Assembly (NCBI GenBank): GCA_017437285.1
Contig: JAFSBM010000097.1
Location: forward strand, 1 to 33,973
DNA: 33,973 nt
Direction of reading: 5' to 3'
DNA from: Ruminococcus sp.
GTDB lineage: Bacteria; Bacillota; Clostridia; Oscillospirales; Ruminococcaceae
Part shown: positions 22,531 through 31,661 of the stretch, in pieces
How positions within the stretch are numbered: position 1 is the stretch's first letter
Layout of the letters: each line of letters starts with the position of its first letter
Program-made: the position numbers and the translations under genes
Notes under the pieces: generated by a model
Database searches by the model: none
What the model was told of the DNA's origin: nothing
What the model saw: the letters and a program-made list of their open reading frames with translations, nothing else

Positions 22531-23633
22531 GCCCAAGTCACATCTTCTCTGCTGATAACTTCACCATTTTCATCAAGAGTTACTTTTTCACGCTTATCAG
22601 GAGTTTCAACATTGTCGATGTATTTCCAGTATTTGATATAAACCTGGTTGGATTCGGTATCAATGTACTGTTCCTTTTTAGCGATTTTACGCAGTTCCCA
22701 GTCATTTATCTCCTCATTCAGGATCCATTGTCTTGTAGTTTGTTCATACTCGTTTTCACTCTTATAAACTACAGATACAATAGTGCGGTCCACCTGAGAT
22801 GAAGTATTATATGTTGTAACATATTCAAGGAGAGGCCATTCTTCAAATTGCAATGTATTTGGATTATAATGAACGAATTTACCATATACATTGAATTCAT
22901 CTTCTGAAAGTGGGATGAAAAGGTCATAATTGCCGTCAAAATCTGCATCTATAATATTAATGCTGTATTTAGGGTCAGTTTTGCCATCCTTTGCAGCATT
23001 CAGCATAAAGGAGGTGTCAATGTAACTCACATTTGGCACAGTGTTGCCCTTAACCGTAACATTTACACCGTTTTCTGTAATTTCACAGCTAACATCATCT
23101 CTTGTTACTTTTATAGAATTCTGATTATCAACAGTAGTTGAAGTTACTCCTGAGGTTGTAGATACAGTTGAACCTGTGATAGTAGTTGTTTCGGTACCTG
23201 TTCCTGTAGCAGTACCGCTGCCGGTTACGGTTCCTGTACCAGTACCCGTTCCTGTACCTGTACCAGTACTTGTACCCGTTCCTGTACCTGTTCCTGTAGT
23301 AGTAGATTTTGCTGTAGTTTTACTGTTTGACGGAATACGGACAGTAGTTCTGTTTGTTGCAAGTGTTTTCTTGGTGATATTAGTTCTCTTTACAAGGCTG
23401 ACTGCACCTGACTTTGTAGTTGTAGTAACACTATCAGATGCGGAAGCAGTAGTTTCTGTAGGGTCAGATGCAGCAGTTGTACGTGGTACAAGCTCAATTT
23501 CTTCACCATTTTCATCTGTAGTCTGTTCTACTTCAACGGGAGTTATCTGGCTGTCTATATCAATGGAATCAACAGGACCGCAGCCTGAAAGCACAGCGAC
23601 ACACAGTAATAAGAGAATTGCCTTTTTCTTCAT
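22527..23633 (-). CDS. Lipoprotein with Thr/Gly repeat linker and FG-GAP-like domain
   Basis: A 368-residue predicted lipoprotein with lipobox LSGC (Cys18). Residues 30-165 are a low-complexity Thr/Ser-rich spacer with a run of alternating Gly-Thr (about 112-148), which probably lifts the C-terminal domain through the cell wall. The C-terminal part has INIIDADFDGNYDLFIPL and FVHYNPNTLQFEEWPLL, matching the paralogue at 20237-20863. No enzymatic motif is visible. It is the first gene of the operon and has a GAGAGGTG ribosome site. No convincing -10/-35 pair was found upstream. Confidence 0.85.
   Translation of the reverse strand: MKKKAILLLLCVAVLSGCGPVDSIDIDSQITPVEVEQTTDENGEEIELVPRTTAASDPTETTASASDSVTTTTKSGAVSLVKRTNITKKTLATNRTTVRIPSNSKTTAKSTTTGTGTGTGTSTGTGTGTGTGTGTVTGSGTATGTGTETTTITGSTVSTTSGVTSTTVDNQNSIKVTRDDVSCEITENGVNVTVKGNTVPNVSYIDTSFMLNAAKDGKTDPKYSINIIDADFDGNYDLFIPLSEDEFNVYGKFVHYNPNTLQFEEWPLLEYVTTYNTSSQVDRTIVSVVYKSENEYEQTTRQWILNEEINDWELRKIAKKEQYIDTESNQVYIKYWKYIDNVETPDKREKVTLDENGEVISREDVTWA
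23193..23299 (-). repeat. In-frame hexanucleotide repeat coding (Gly-Thr)n
   Basis: Imperfect 6-bp units, mostly of the form GGTACA or GGAACG read on the minus strand, encode alternating Gly-Thr. Change of copy number by slippage would keep the frame and only alter linker length. Confidence 0.75.
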
Positions 23634-23663
23634 AATTACACCTCTCTGAATTTTGTCAGCAAA

Positions 23664-23680
23664 GCTCCGTCAGACAGAGC
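23664..23680 (-). promoter_or_regulatory. Small palindrome in the leader of the lipoprotein operon
   Basis: GCTCCGTC (23664-23671), A, GACAGAGC (23673-23680) is a palindrome with one mismatch, about 30 bp before the lipoprotein start codon. It could be an RNA hairpin or operator. The rest of 23681-23794 shows nothing I can identify. Confidence 0.4.
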
Positions 23681-23794
23681 ATATCAAAAATTTTGTTTAT
23701 AAAAATGTTATGCAAAGTTAAAAACAGCGACTTTGGCAGTACTTTCCGAAATGTTCGAAATATCCAAAGATAAGCGTTTGCCGCAGCCGCCGTA

Positions 23795-23960
23795 TTAAGG
23801 GCATCTCTAAAAACCTCTTTTGAGAAAAAACAGCTATGCACGACATCTGCTTCGTCAACCTCCCTTGGAGTGCGACAGCACGCCTGTGGAAGGTTTCCTT
23901 GCAGCTGTCATACCTATCTGTTTTTTCTTTAATCAAACGAGTTTTTAGAGATGCCCTTAA
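23795..23960 (-). repeat. MITE-like palindromic repeat, complete copy
   Basis: A complete 166-bp element bounded by perfect 20-bp inverted ends, TTAAGGGCATCTCTAAAAAC at 23795-23814 and its complement at 23941-23960. The outermost TTAA may be target duplication. The interior is an imperfect palindrome: AGAAAAAACAG/CTGTTTTTTCT, then CTGC/GCAG and AACCTCC/GGAAGGTT. The whole can extrude as a cruciform or fold as a long hairpin. In reverse orientation it is almost the same as 1-147. Confidence 0.88.
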
Positions 23961-23991
23961 GTCTTATCTAAGAATTACAGAGATAAAACAA

Positions 23992-26745
23992 TTATTTATT
24001 TTCCTTTAATTTGCAGCACTTCTTGTACTTTTTGCCGCTGCCGCAAGGACATGGGTCATTATCGCCAACATTGTTAGACTTAGCCTGCTCAGAGAAGCTT
24101 CCATCGCCTGCACCTGCATTAGGAGCGTCAATTTCAGCAACCTGCTCTCTCTTAGGAGGCTCATTTCTCTGGAGTCTAATTGTAAGCAATGCACGGACTG
24201 TATCCTCACGAATTGATTCAACCATAGCATCGAACATCTCGAAACCTTCGTATCTGTACTCGATAACAGGGTTCTTCTGACCATAGGAACGAAGACCGAT
24301 ACCTCTCTTAAGCTCTTCCATATCGTCAATGTGAGCCATCCACTTTGTATCAACAACTTTAAGGAGGATAGCACGCTCAACTTCACGGAGAACATCGCTG
24401 CCGTATTCTTCTTCCTTAGCCTGATAGATTTCGCCGCACTTTTCGTTGAGAGCGTTAGTAACATCTTCTCTTGAAACATTGCGGAGTTCATCGTTAGTAA
24501 AGATAAGATCCTCATCGTCAATGAGCCAGCCGAGGAAGTATTCTTTAAGACCTACCATATTCCATGTATCACGCTCGTCCTGATCGGAGAGGTATACATT
24601 AACAGTAGAAGTAATGAGATCCTCCATCATCTTGAGAATATCCTTATGGAGATCCTCACCGTCAAGAACCTGTGAACGCTGCTTGTAAATAATCTCACGC
24701 TGAGTATTCATAACGTCGTCGTAGTTAAGAACGTTCTTACGGATTGAGAAGTTACGTCCCTCAACCTTCTTCTGTGAGGATTCGATAATCTTTGTAAGTG
24801 ACTTACTCTCGATAGGCATTGTTTCTTCAACATTGAATACCTTGAGCATATTTTCAAGTCTGTCGCCAGCGAAGATACGCATAAGGTCATCTTCAACTGA
24901 GAGGAAGAAGCAGCTTTCGCCCTCATCGCCCTGACGGCCTGAACGTCCACGGAGCTGATTGTCGATACGTCTTGACTCATGTCTTTCTGTACCGAGAATG
25001 AACAGACCGCCGACCTCACGAACCTTTGCAGCCTTTTCCTTTACCTCAGCATTGAACTTATTGTAAAGTTCCTGATAAAGCTCTCTTGCCTTGATGATTT
25101 CCTGATTGTCTGTATCAGCAAAACCGATAGCCTCGGAAATGATTTCTTCGGGAATTTCACGTTTTCTAAGCTCTGCACGAGCGAGGAATTCAGCGTTACC
25201 GCCGAGCATAATATCAGTACCACGACCAGCCATATTTGTGGCAATTGTAACAGCACCGTATTTACCTGCCTGTGCAACGATTTCAGCTTCCTTTGCGTGA
25301 TGTTTAGCATTGAGGACTTCGTGCTTAATGCCCTTACGCTTCAGCATAGCGGAGAGAAGTTCTGATTTTTCGATAGAAACAGTACCAACGAGGATAGGCT
25401 GTCCCTTTTCGTTACACTCGATAATTTTCTCGATAATAGCAGCATACTTGCCTTTTTCGGAAGTATAAACCTGATCGTTATGGTCAATACGGATAACAGG
25501 CTTATTTGTGGGGATAGCAATAACGTCAAGCTTGTAGATTTCCTTGAACTCGTCCTCCTCAGTCATAGCAGTACCTGTCATACCTGAAAGCTTTGTATAA
25601 AGACGGAAGAGATTCTGGAAAGTGATAGTAGCAAGAGTTTTTGACTCACTCTTGATTTTAACGCCTTCCTTAGCCTCGATAGCCTGATGCAGACCGTCAT
25701 TGAAACGACGTCCGAGCATAAGACGGCCTGTGAATTCGTCAACGATGATAATTTCGCCGTCCTGAACAACGTAGTCAATTTCGTTCTTCATAATACCATT
25801 AGCTCTGATAGCCTGATTGATATGGTGAAGAAGTGTCATATTGTCGGGATCCATAAGGTTGTCAACACGGAATGCACGTTCTGCCTTCTTAACACCCTTC
25901 TGAGTGATAGTAGCAGTTTTAGCCTTTTCATCAATGATGTAATCAGCTGTTTCATTTATAGTATCCTGATCCTGCTTGTCATCAATTTCGATAACAGTTG
26001 CAGAAGTAAGAGTTTTAGCGAATTTATCAGCAATAGTGTACATTTCAGTTGACTTTTCGCCTCTGCCTGAAATAATAAGGGGAGTACGAGCCTCATCAAT
26101 GAGGATAGAGTCAACCTCGTCCACGATAGCGAAGTTAGGCTCACGCTGAACACGCTGTTCCTTACGTGTAACCATGTTATCACGGAGGTAGTCAAAACCG
26201 ATTTCGTTATTTGTACCGTAAGTTACATCACAATTGTAAGCGTCACGACGCTCATCATTGTTAAGACCGTGAAGAATACAACCTACAGTAAGACCGAGCC
26301 AGCGGAGAACTTTACCCATTTCCTCTGACTGAGTTTTAGCAAGGTAATCGTTAACTGTAACGATATGTACGCCCTTTCCTGAAAGACCGTTGAGATAAGC
26401 GGCAACGCAGGCAACGAGAGTTTTACCTTCACCTGTTTTCATTTCAGCAATACGTCCCTGGTGGAGAACGATAGCACCGATAATCTGTACAGGATAAGGC
26501 TTCTTTTCGAGAACACGCCAAGCAGCCTCACGGACTGTAGCAAGTGCCTCTGGAAGAATATCATCAAGAGTTTCTCCGGATTCAAGTCTATCTCTGAATT
26601 CAGGAGTTTTAGCCTTTAACTCAGCATCAGAAAGGTTTGAATATTCCTCTTCAAGTGAAAGGACTTTATTCTTTATTGGATCAATACGCTTTAATTCCTT
26701 ATTGGAATAAGCATTTGGACCGAAAATGTTTTTTAAGAAGTTCAT
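23992..26745 (-). CDS. secA: Preprotein translocase ATPase SecA
   Basis: A 917-residue motor that pushes signal-peptide-bearing proteins through SecYEG. It has Walker A MKTGEGKT (102-109), the DEAD-like [21 protein letters not shown] (about 207), the second nucleotide domain with [16 protein letters not shown] and RGRSGRQGD, helical scaffold and wing regions, and a C-terminal zinc finger (Cys899, Cys901, Cys910, Cys911 in [13 protein letters not shown]). Normal length. It has its own promoter; a ribosome site AAGGCGG lies rather far (about 11 nt) from the ATG. No strong terminator follows apart from the adjacent palindromic repeat. Confidence 0.98.
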   Translation of the reverse strand: MNFLKNIFGPNAYSNKELKRIDPIKNKVLSLEEEYSNLSDAELKAKTPEFRDRLESGETLDDILPEALATVREAAWRVLEKKPYPVQIIGAIVLHQGRIAEMKTGEGKTLVACVAAYLNGLSGKGVHIVTVNDYLAKTQSEEMGKVLRWLGLTVGCILHGLNNDERRDAYNCDVTYGTNNEIGFDYLRDNMVTRKEQRVQREPNFAIVDEVDSILIDEARTPLIISGRGEKSTEMYTIADKFAKTLTSATVIEIDDKQDQDTINETADYIIDEKAKTATITQKGVKKAERAFRVDNLMDPDNMTLLHHINQAIRANGIMKNEIDYVVQDGEIIIVDEFTGRLMLGRRFNDGLHQAIEAKEGVKIKSESKTLATITFQNLFRLYTKLSGMTGTAMTEEDEFKEIYKLDVIAIPTNKPVIRIDHNDQVYTSEKGKYAAIIEKIIECNEKGQPILVGTVSIEKSELLSAMLKRKGIKHEVLNAKHHAKEAEIVAQAGKYGAVTIATNMAGRGTDIMLGGNAEFLARAELRKREIPEEIISEAIGFADTDNQEIIKARELYQELYNKFNAEVKEKAAKVREVGGLFILGTERHESRRIDNQLRGRSGRQGDEGESCFFLSVEDDLMRIFAGDRLENMLKVFNVEETMPIESKSLTKIIESSQKKVEGRNFSIRKNVLNYDDVMNTQREIIYKQRSQVLDGEDLHKDILKMMEDLITSTVNVYLSDQDERDTWNMVGLKEYFLGWLIDDEDLIFTNDELRNVSREDVTNALNEKCGEIYQAKEEEYGSDVLREVERAILLKVVDTKWMAHIDDMEELKRGIGLRSYGQKNPVIEYRYEGFEMFDAMVESIREDTVRALLTIRLQRNEPPKREQVAEIDAPNAGAGDGSFSEQAKSNNVGDNDPCPCGSGKKYKKCCKLKENK

Positions 26746-26766
26746 TTGTCAGTTTACCGCCTTTTT

Positions 26767-26820
26767 TATAGTATAGTTATACATACTATATATTGTACAA
26801 CATTTTTTTTAATTTGTCAA
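26767..26820 (-). promoter_or_regulatory. secA: secA promoter with downstream palindrome
   Basis: TTGACA (26815-26820) and TACAAT (26792-26797) on the minus strand at 17 bp. Over the predicted start lies an inverted repeat, TATAGTAT (26767-26774) and ATACTATA (26783-26790), which could be an operator or a leader hairpin. Confidence 0.75.
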
Positions 26821-26920
26821 TACCTGAAACAAGGAAAATATTGATATTTCATAAAAAATGAAAATCTTTACCATAAATTAGCACACATATAATGTATATT
26901 AAAATCATTTCAGGTACGGA

Positions 26921-26949
26921 TTGACAAGAGGAGAAATTTATAGTATAAT
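26921..26949 (+). promoter_or_regulatory. Consensus promoter of the PFK gene
   Basis: TTGACA (26921-26926) and TATAAT (26944-26949) with a 17-bp spacer. The leader has a small perfect hairpin, GCGGAA-AGAA-TTCCGC, near 26970-26985. Confidence 0.88.
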
Positions 26950-27014
26950 AAAAATATAGTTTTGGAAATGCGGAAAGAATTCCGCCACATTGAAATTTTG
27001 GAGGATAATTAATT

Positions 27015-28229
27015 ATGAACATTGCTGTTGCTCAATCAGGAGGCCCCACCTGTGCTATCAATGCGTCATTGGTAGGCGTATTCAAGGAAGCTCTCAAAGA
27101 ACCGCAGATTGACGCTATTTTCGGCTCAGTCAACGGTATCGAGGGAATAATCCACAATCATCTTGTTGACCTTAAAACCCTTATACTTACAAATGACGAC
27201 ATTGAGCTGCTTCGTCAGACTCCCTCAACAGTTCTTGGTTCATGCAGATACAAGCTGCCTGATTACAGTGAAGATGACAGCGTATACAAGAAAATTCTCG
27301 CAACTCTTGAACAGCGTCAGATTGGTGCGTTTTTCTACATTGGCGGAAACGATTCAATGGATACTGTAAATAAGCTTTCAGAATATTTCCGACAGGAGGG
27401 CATTGATATAAAGGTTATCGGTATTCCTAAGACTATCGACAATGACCTTTGTATAACTGACCATACTCCGGGATTTGGCTCTGCTGCAAAGTATGTTGCA
27501 GCTACAATGCGTGAAATCGTCCGTGACAGTTCTGTTTACAGTATTCCCTCTGTCACAATTGTTGAAGTTATGGGCAGACATGCAGGCTGGCTTACAGCTT
27601 CAAGTGCAGTTCTTCACGCTCTTGGCGAAACTGCACCACATCTCATTTACGTTCCCGAGAGAAGTTTTTCACTTGAAGCTTTTCTGAGAGATGTCCGTCA
27701 GGAAATGGCTAAGCATAAAGCTGTAATTGTAGCAGTTTCCGAGGGAATTGAAGTTCCCGACGGCGTTCAGTCAGGTGTGGTTGATAATTTTGGTCACAAA
27801 TATCTTTCGGGTATCGGCAAGTACCTTGAAGAATCGGTGCGTAAGGAAATCGGCTGCAAGGTTCGTTCAATTGAGCTTAATGTTATGCAGAGATGTTCTT
27901 CACACTTATGCTCCAAGACCGATATTGACGAGGCTGAGGCAATCGGCTCAGAGGGTGTAAAATGTGCATTGTCAGGTGAAACAGGCAAGGTTATGGTTTT
28001 TCGCCGTGTAAATGAGATGCCATATACAATTGTAATTGAAACTACAAGTGCGGCAAATATTGCCAATAACGAGAAGTTCCTCCCCGATGATTTTATCACA
28101 CCGTCGGGCAATAATATAAGTGATAATGCTCTTGGTTATTTCCTGCCGCTCATTCAGGGTGAGCTTAATACAATTATGGAACAGGGAGTGCCAAAGCATT
28201 TTGCGATACAGGAGTCAGTTCTGAAATAA
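27015..28229 (+). CDS. Pyrophosphate-dependent 6-phosphofructokinase
   Basis: A 404-residue cytoplasmic glycolytic enzyme converting fructose 6-phosphate and fructose 1,6-bisphosphate, with PPi rather than ATP as likely phosphoryl donor. The discriminating residues are of PPi type: GGNDS (Asp113 where ATP enzymes have Gly) and PKTIDND (Lys139 in place of Gly). The substrate loops TDHTPGFGSAAKYV and VEVMGRHAGW are intact. Reversible PPi-PFK is common in rumen and gut Clostridia. GGAGG precedes the ATG. The PAP2 gene follows within 30 nt and is probably co-transcribed. Confidence 0.93.
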   Translation: MNIAVAQSGGPTCAINASLVGVFKEALKEPQIDAIFGSVNGIEGIIHNHLVDLKTLILTNDDIELLRQTPSTVLGSCRYKLPDYSEDDSVYKKILATLEQRQIGAFFYIGGNDSMDTVNKLSEYFRQEGIDIKVIGIPKTIDNDLCITDHTPGFGSAAKYVAATMREIVRDSSVYSIPSVTIVEVMGRHAGWLTASSAVLHALGETAPHLIYVPERSFSLEAFLRDVRQEMAKHKAVIVAVSEGIEVPDGVQSGVVDNFGHKYLSGIGKYLEESVRKEIGCKVRSIELNVMQRCSSHLCSKTDIDEAEAIGSEGVKCALSGETGKVMVFRRVNEMPYTIVIETTSAANIANNEKFLPDDFITPSGNNISDNALGYFLPLIQGELNTIMEQGVPKHFAIQESVLK

Positions 28230-28257
28230 TCGCTCCTTTAGGAAAGGATGGTATGAA

Positions 28258-28803
28258 TTGCAGGAAATAGAGTTTGAAATTCTTGATTTCATAAGAAACA
28301 ATGTAAAAAACGGTTTTTTTGACGCTGTTATGCCAATGGTGACAGCCTGCGGAAATATGGGTATAATCTGGGTTGCAGTCGCCCTTGTTATATCCACAAA
28401 GGCGAAATACCGCAAGTGCAGTATTACCATGCTTATCGGGTTGATTGTAGGTGTGCTTGTGGGGAATCTCATTGTAAAAAATGCAATACAGCGTGACAGA
28501 CCATGCTGGATTATTGAAGTTCAGGATTTACTTATTGCAAATCCACAGGATTTTTCATTTCCCTCAGGACATACTTTATCCAGCTTTTGTGCAGCATCCA
28601 TTCTTTTCCATTATGACAAGAGATTGGGAATTCCGTCATTCGGTGTTGCAATTCTGATTGCTTTTTCGAGGCTTTACCTATATGTTCATTTTCCTACCGA
28701 TATTATAGGCGGTGCGATTTTGGGAATGATTGTAGCGGGATTCACAATAAAGACTACTGAAAAATACATCTTTAAAGGGAAAAACGCCTTGGCGGAAGAA
28801 TAG
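28258..28803 (+). CDS. PAP2-family membrane phosphatase
   Basis: A 181-residue membrane protein with about five helices. All three PAP2 motifs are present: K74-x6-R81-P82, P102-S-G-H105 and S137-R138-x5-H144-x3-D148. Likely substrates are lipid phosphates such as undecaprenyl pyrophosphate or phosphatidic acid/PG-phosphate; sequence alone does not decide. The start is TTG (28258) with GGAAAGGA upstream; the nearby ATG at 28253 is out of frame and hits a stop. Confidence 0.9.
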   Translation: MQEIEFEILDFIRNNVKNGFFDAVMPMVTACGNMGIIWVAVALVISTKAKYRKCSITMLIGLIVGVLVGNLIVKNAIQRDRPCWIIEVQDLLIANPQDFSFPSGHTLSSFCAASILFHYDKRLGIPSFGVAILIAFSRLYLYVHFPTDIIGGAILGMIVAGFTIKTTEKYIFKGKNALAEE

Positions 28804-28812
28804 TATATAATC

Positions 28813-28839
28813 AAAAGCAGCTCTATATGGGCTGCTTTT
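28813..28839 (+). terminator. Terminator after the PFK-PAP2 pair
   Basis: AAAAGCAGCTC (28813-28823) pairs with GGGCTGCTTTT (28829-28839), with one G-U pair, ending in a T-run. Confidence 0.85.
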
Positions 28840-28876
28840 AATTACATATTATTTCTATATAAGATTTTTTTAATAA

Positions 28877-28939
28877 TGTCATTATTTTACCATTTTTGTC
28901 ATTAAAATAATATACATATCCGCACAATTATTGTAGAAT
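28877..28939 (+). promoter_or_regulatory. GH9 promoter region with TGTCATTA direct repeats
   Basis: A likely promoter is TATACA (28911-28916) plus TAGAAT (28934-28939) at 17 bp. Two direct repeats TGTCATTA (28877-28884, 28897-28904) lie exactly 20 bp apart, just upstream of the -35, a spacing that would place a regulator on one face of the DNA. Confidence 0.55.
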
Positions 28940-29021
28940 AAAAGTATTAAGATTGATGAATTACTGCACTGATTCAGAAATCTGAAAATCGAAAAATAAA
29001 AAATGAGAGGAAAGATTTATC

Positions 29022-31499
29022 ATGAAGAAGAACAATTTTAAGCGTTGTTTAGCTGCTCTTGCATCTGTAGTTATTATGGGTTCTGCTATGCCCGTTGTAA
29101 CAGCTGCTCCTATTTTTGCTGCTGACAATATCATCAGAAATCCAGGTATGGATGAAGGCACAAAGAACTGGGGCGTTTACAAGGAAAGCGGCGGTGCTTA
29201 TACACTTACTGAGGAAGACGGTTTACTTGCACTTACCGTTGAGAACCGTGGTAAGGTAAGCTACGCTGTACAGCTTAACCAGCCTACAATCAAGATTTAT
29301 AAGGGCGGTGTTTACCGTTTCAGCTTTGATGCTAAATCAACTGTTGACCGTTATATTGAAGGTATGATCCAGATGGACGGCGGCGATTACCGTTCATATG
29401 TATGGATGGGATGCGAGCTTACATCTGAAATGCAGACTTTTGAAAAAGAGTTTGTAATGGAAGAAGAAACAGACATTATGTCCAAGCTCTGCTTCAACTG
29501 CGGTGTTGAAAAGCAGGATCCTGAGGATCTTCCTGAGCATACAGTTTATTTTGATAATGTAATTCTTGAACTTATTGACGACAGCAACGTAAACTATGAA
29601 GATACAGCTGTTTACGAGTGTCCTATCAATATCAATCAGGTAGGTTACAGACCTGACGCTAAGAAAACAGCTGTATTCAGAGGAACAGAGGGCGGCAGCT
29701 TCTCAGTTGTTGATGCAGCTACAGATAAGGAAGTTTTCACAGGCGAAATGACAGGACCTATCGAGAATGAGTCTGCTGATGAAACAAACTATATCGGTGA
29801 TTTCTCAGCACTTACAACTCCCGGTAAGTATGTAATCAAGGCTGAAGGTCTTGACGATTCCTATGCTTTTGAAATTAAAGAAGATGTTTATGATTCACTT
29901 CTTGACGATACAGTAAGAATGCTTTATCTCCAGAGATGTGGAACTGAGGTTGTAGACGATGCATTCGGTCACGTTGCTTGTCACAACACAGAGGCTACAA
30001 TCTATGGTACAAGCGATAAGATTGACGTTACAGGCGGTTGGCACGATGCAGGTGACTACGGAAGATATATCGTAGCTGCTGCTAAGGCTGTTGCTGACGT
30101 TCTTTACGCATATCAGGCAGATCCTGACGCATACAGCGATAACATCGGTATTCCTGAAAGCGGAAACGGTACACCCGATGTACTTGATGAAGTTCGCTAT
30201 GAGCTTGAGTGGATGCTCAAGATGCAGGATTCAGCTGACGGCGGTGTATACCACAAGGTAACTTGTGATACATTCCCTGGATATGTAATGCCTGAAAAGG
30301 AAACAAAGCCCCTTATCGTAATGCCTAAGTCAACTACTGCAACAGCAGACTTTGCAGCTTCAATGGCTATGGCTTATGAGTTTTATAAGGATGTAGATTC
30401 TGCATTTGCTGACAAGTGCCTTGCTGCTGCTAAGAAGGCTTATGATTGGGCAAAAGCAAATCCCGAAGTAACATATAAGAACCCTGCTGACGTTGTAACA
30501 GGTGAATACGGCGATAGAAATCCTCAGGATGAACTTTACTGGGCTGCTGCACAGATGTACCGTGCAACAGGCGAGGAGAGCTATCTTGCAGACGCTGATG
30601 CTGTTTCAGCAAAGCTTAAAAAGGGACTTGACTGGTCTACAGTAGGCGATTACGGTAATATCGCACTTCTCACAATGAACGGCATTGACAAGGAGTCAAC
30701 TGCATACCTCAACGCTAAGAGCATTATCGTATCACAGGCTGATGACCTTGCAGAGGTTGCTGCTGAGCAGGCATACGGTGTTGCTACTGACTCTTATCAC
30801 TGGGGAAGCAATATGACAATTGCTAACTATGGTATTATACTTGCACAGGCATACGATATCACAGGTGATGATAAGTATGTTGCAGCTGCACAGGATCAGC
30901 TCAACTACCTCCTCGGAACAAACCCACTTGGTACTTGCTTTGTAACAGGCTATGGTACAGCAACTCCTGTTGCTCCTCACCACAGACCTTCAATGGCTGT
31001 TGGCGAGTGCATGAAGGGTATGCTCGTTGGCGGTGTTAACCAGAATCTTGAAGATAACGCTGCACTTGCTTTCTGTATTGATTCACCTCCTGCAAAGTGC
31101 TGGGTTGATAATGCTGAGAGCTATTCTACAAACGAAATCACAATTTACTGGAACTCACCTCTCACATATCTCCTTTCCATGACAGAAACAGCTGATAATG
31201 GTGAGGTTGTTCCTCCAACAACAGAGCCACCCACAACAGAGCCTCCAACAACTACACCTCCTACAACTCCTACAGTTGAGCCTACACTTTATGGTGATGC
31301 TAATAATGACGGTGTTGTAACTATCGCTGATGCTGCTGCTGTATTACAGCACCTCGGCAATAACGATAAGTATGCACTTTCTGAGCAGGGTGTAGCAAAT
31401 GCTGATGTTGACGGTCAGGAAGGCTTAACAGCTTCTGATGCTATTGACATTCAGAAATTTGATGCAAAGCTTATTGATAAGTTTGCAGTAATGTCCTAA
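29022..31499 (+). CDS. Secreted GH9 cellulase: CBM4, Ig-like, GH9, dockerin
   Basis: An 825-residue cellulosomal enzyme. After a signal peptide (to about residue 34, IFA/AD) come a CBM4-like module (about 35-190, NPGMDEGTKNWGVY, YFDNVILEL), an Ig-like domain (about 203-290, ININQVGYRPDAKKTAVF) and a GH9 (alpha/alpha)6 domain (about 295-720). Catalytic residues are in place: Asp342 and Asp345 in GGWHDAGDYG, and Glu705 in STNEITIYWNSPL. A Pro/Thr linker of repeated PPTTEP-like units precedes the dockerin (758-825) with loops DANNDGVVTIAD and DVDGQEGLTASD. CBM4-Ig-GH9 enzymes are typically (processive) endoglucanases. The dockerin nearly matches that of the GH5 enzyme at 1888. Confidence 0.95.
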   Translation: MKKNNFKRCLAALASVVIMGSAMPVVTAAPIFAADNIIRNPGMDEGTKNWGVYKESGGAYTLTEEDGLLALTVENRGKVSYAVQLNQPTIKIYKGGVYRFSFDAKSTVDRYIEGMIQMDGGDYRSYVWMGCELTSEMQTFEKEFVMEEETDIMSKLCFNCGVEKQDPEDLPEHTVYFDNVILELIDDSNVNYEDTAVYECPININQVGYRPDAKKTAVFRGTEGGSFSVVDAATDKEVFTGEMTGPIENESADETNYIGDFSALTTPGKYVIKAEGLDDSYAFEIKEDVYDSLLDDTVRMLYLQRCGTEVVDDAFGHVACHNTEATIYGTSDKIDVTGGWHDAGDYGRYIVAAAKAVADVLYAYQADPDAYSDNIGIPESGNGTPDVLDEVRYELEWMLKMQDSADGGVYHKVTCDTFPGYVMPEKETKPLIVMPKSTTATADFAASMAMAYEFYKDVDSAFADKCLAAAKKAYDWAKANPEVTYKNPADVVTGEYGDRNPQDELYWAAAQMYRATGEESYLADADAVSAKLKKGLDWSTVGDYGNIALLTMNGIDKESTAYLNAKSIIVSQADDLAEVAAEQAYGVATDSYHWGSNMTIANYGIILAQAYDITGDDKYVAAAQDQLNYLLGTNPLGTCFVTGYGTATPVAPHHRPSMAVGECMKGMLVGGVNQNLEDNAALAFCIDSPPAKCWVDNAESYSTNEITIYWNSPLTYLLSMTETADNGEVVPPTTEPPTTEPPTTTPPTTPTVEPTLYGDANNDGVVTIADAAAVLQHLGNNDKYALSEQGVANADVDGQEGLTASDAIDIQKFDAKLIDKFAVMS

Positions 31500-31583
31500 T
31501 CTGAACACTTGCTAACTACTTCTATACCTCTAAAGTTAAGTGTTGAGTATTGATATATTGAAAGTATAATGTAATGTATTGCT

Positions 31584-31612
31584 GCCGTGCATTTTATATG
31601 CACGGCATTTTT
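31584..31612 (+). terminator. Terminator of the GH9 gene
   Basis: GCCGTGCAT (31584-31592) pairs perfectly with ATGCACGGC (31598-31606), followed by ATTTTTT. Confidence 0.9.
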
Positions 31613-31617
31613 TCTGA

Positions 31618-31652
31618 CAAAAAAAGCAGCGGTCACCGTAATGATGACCGCT
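31618..31652 (-). terminator. Terminator of the SGNH esterase gene
   Basis: On the minus strand, AGCGGTCA (31645-31652) pairs with TGACCGCT (31628-31635), followed by GCTTTTTTT. It lies 10 bases beyond the stop codon. Confidence 0.88.
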
Positions 31653-31661
31653 AAATTATTT

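Noticed and set aside
23170-23310. CRISPR-like or minisatellite array
   Set aside because: The short 6-bp periodicity encodes Gly-Thr in frame within a lipoprotein; there are no spacers.
23941-23991. Dedicated secA terminator (TTATCT/AGATAA repeat near 23961)
   Set aside because: The stem is AT-rich and no T-run follows on the minus strand; too weak to call.
25687-26052. Plus-strand frames inside secA
   Set aside because: Antisense shadows of a well-conserved gene; no independent start signals.
27015-28229. ATP-dependent phosphofructokinase
   Set aside because: Asp113 and Lys139 are the residues that block ATP use and favour pyrophosphate.
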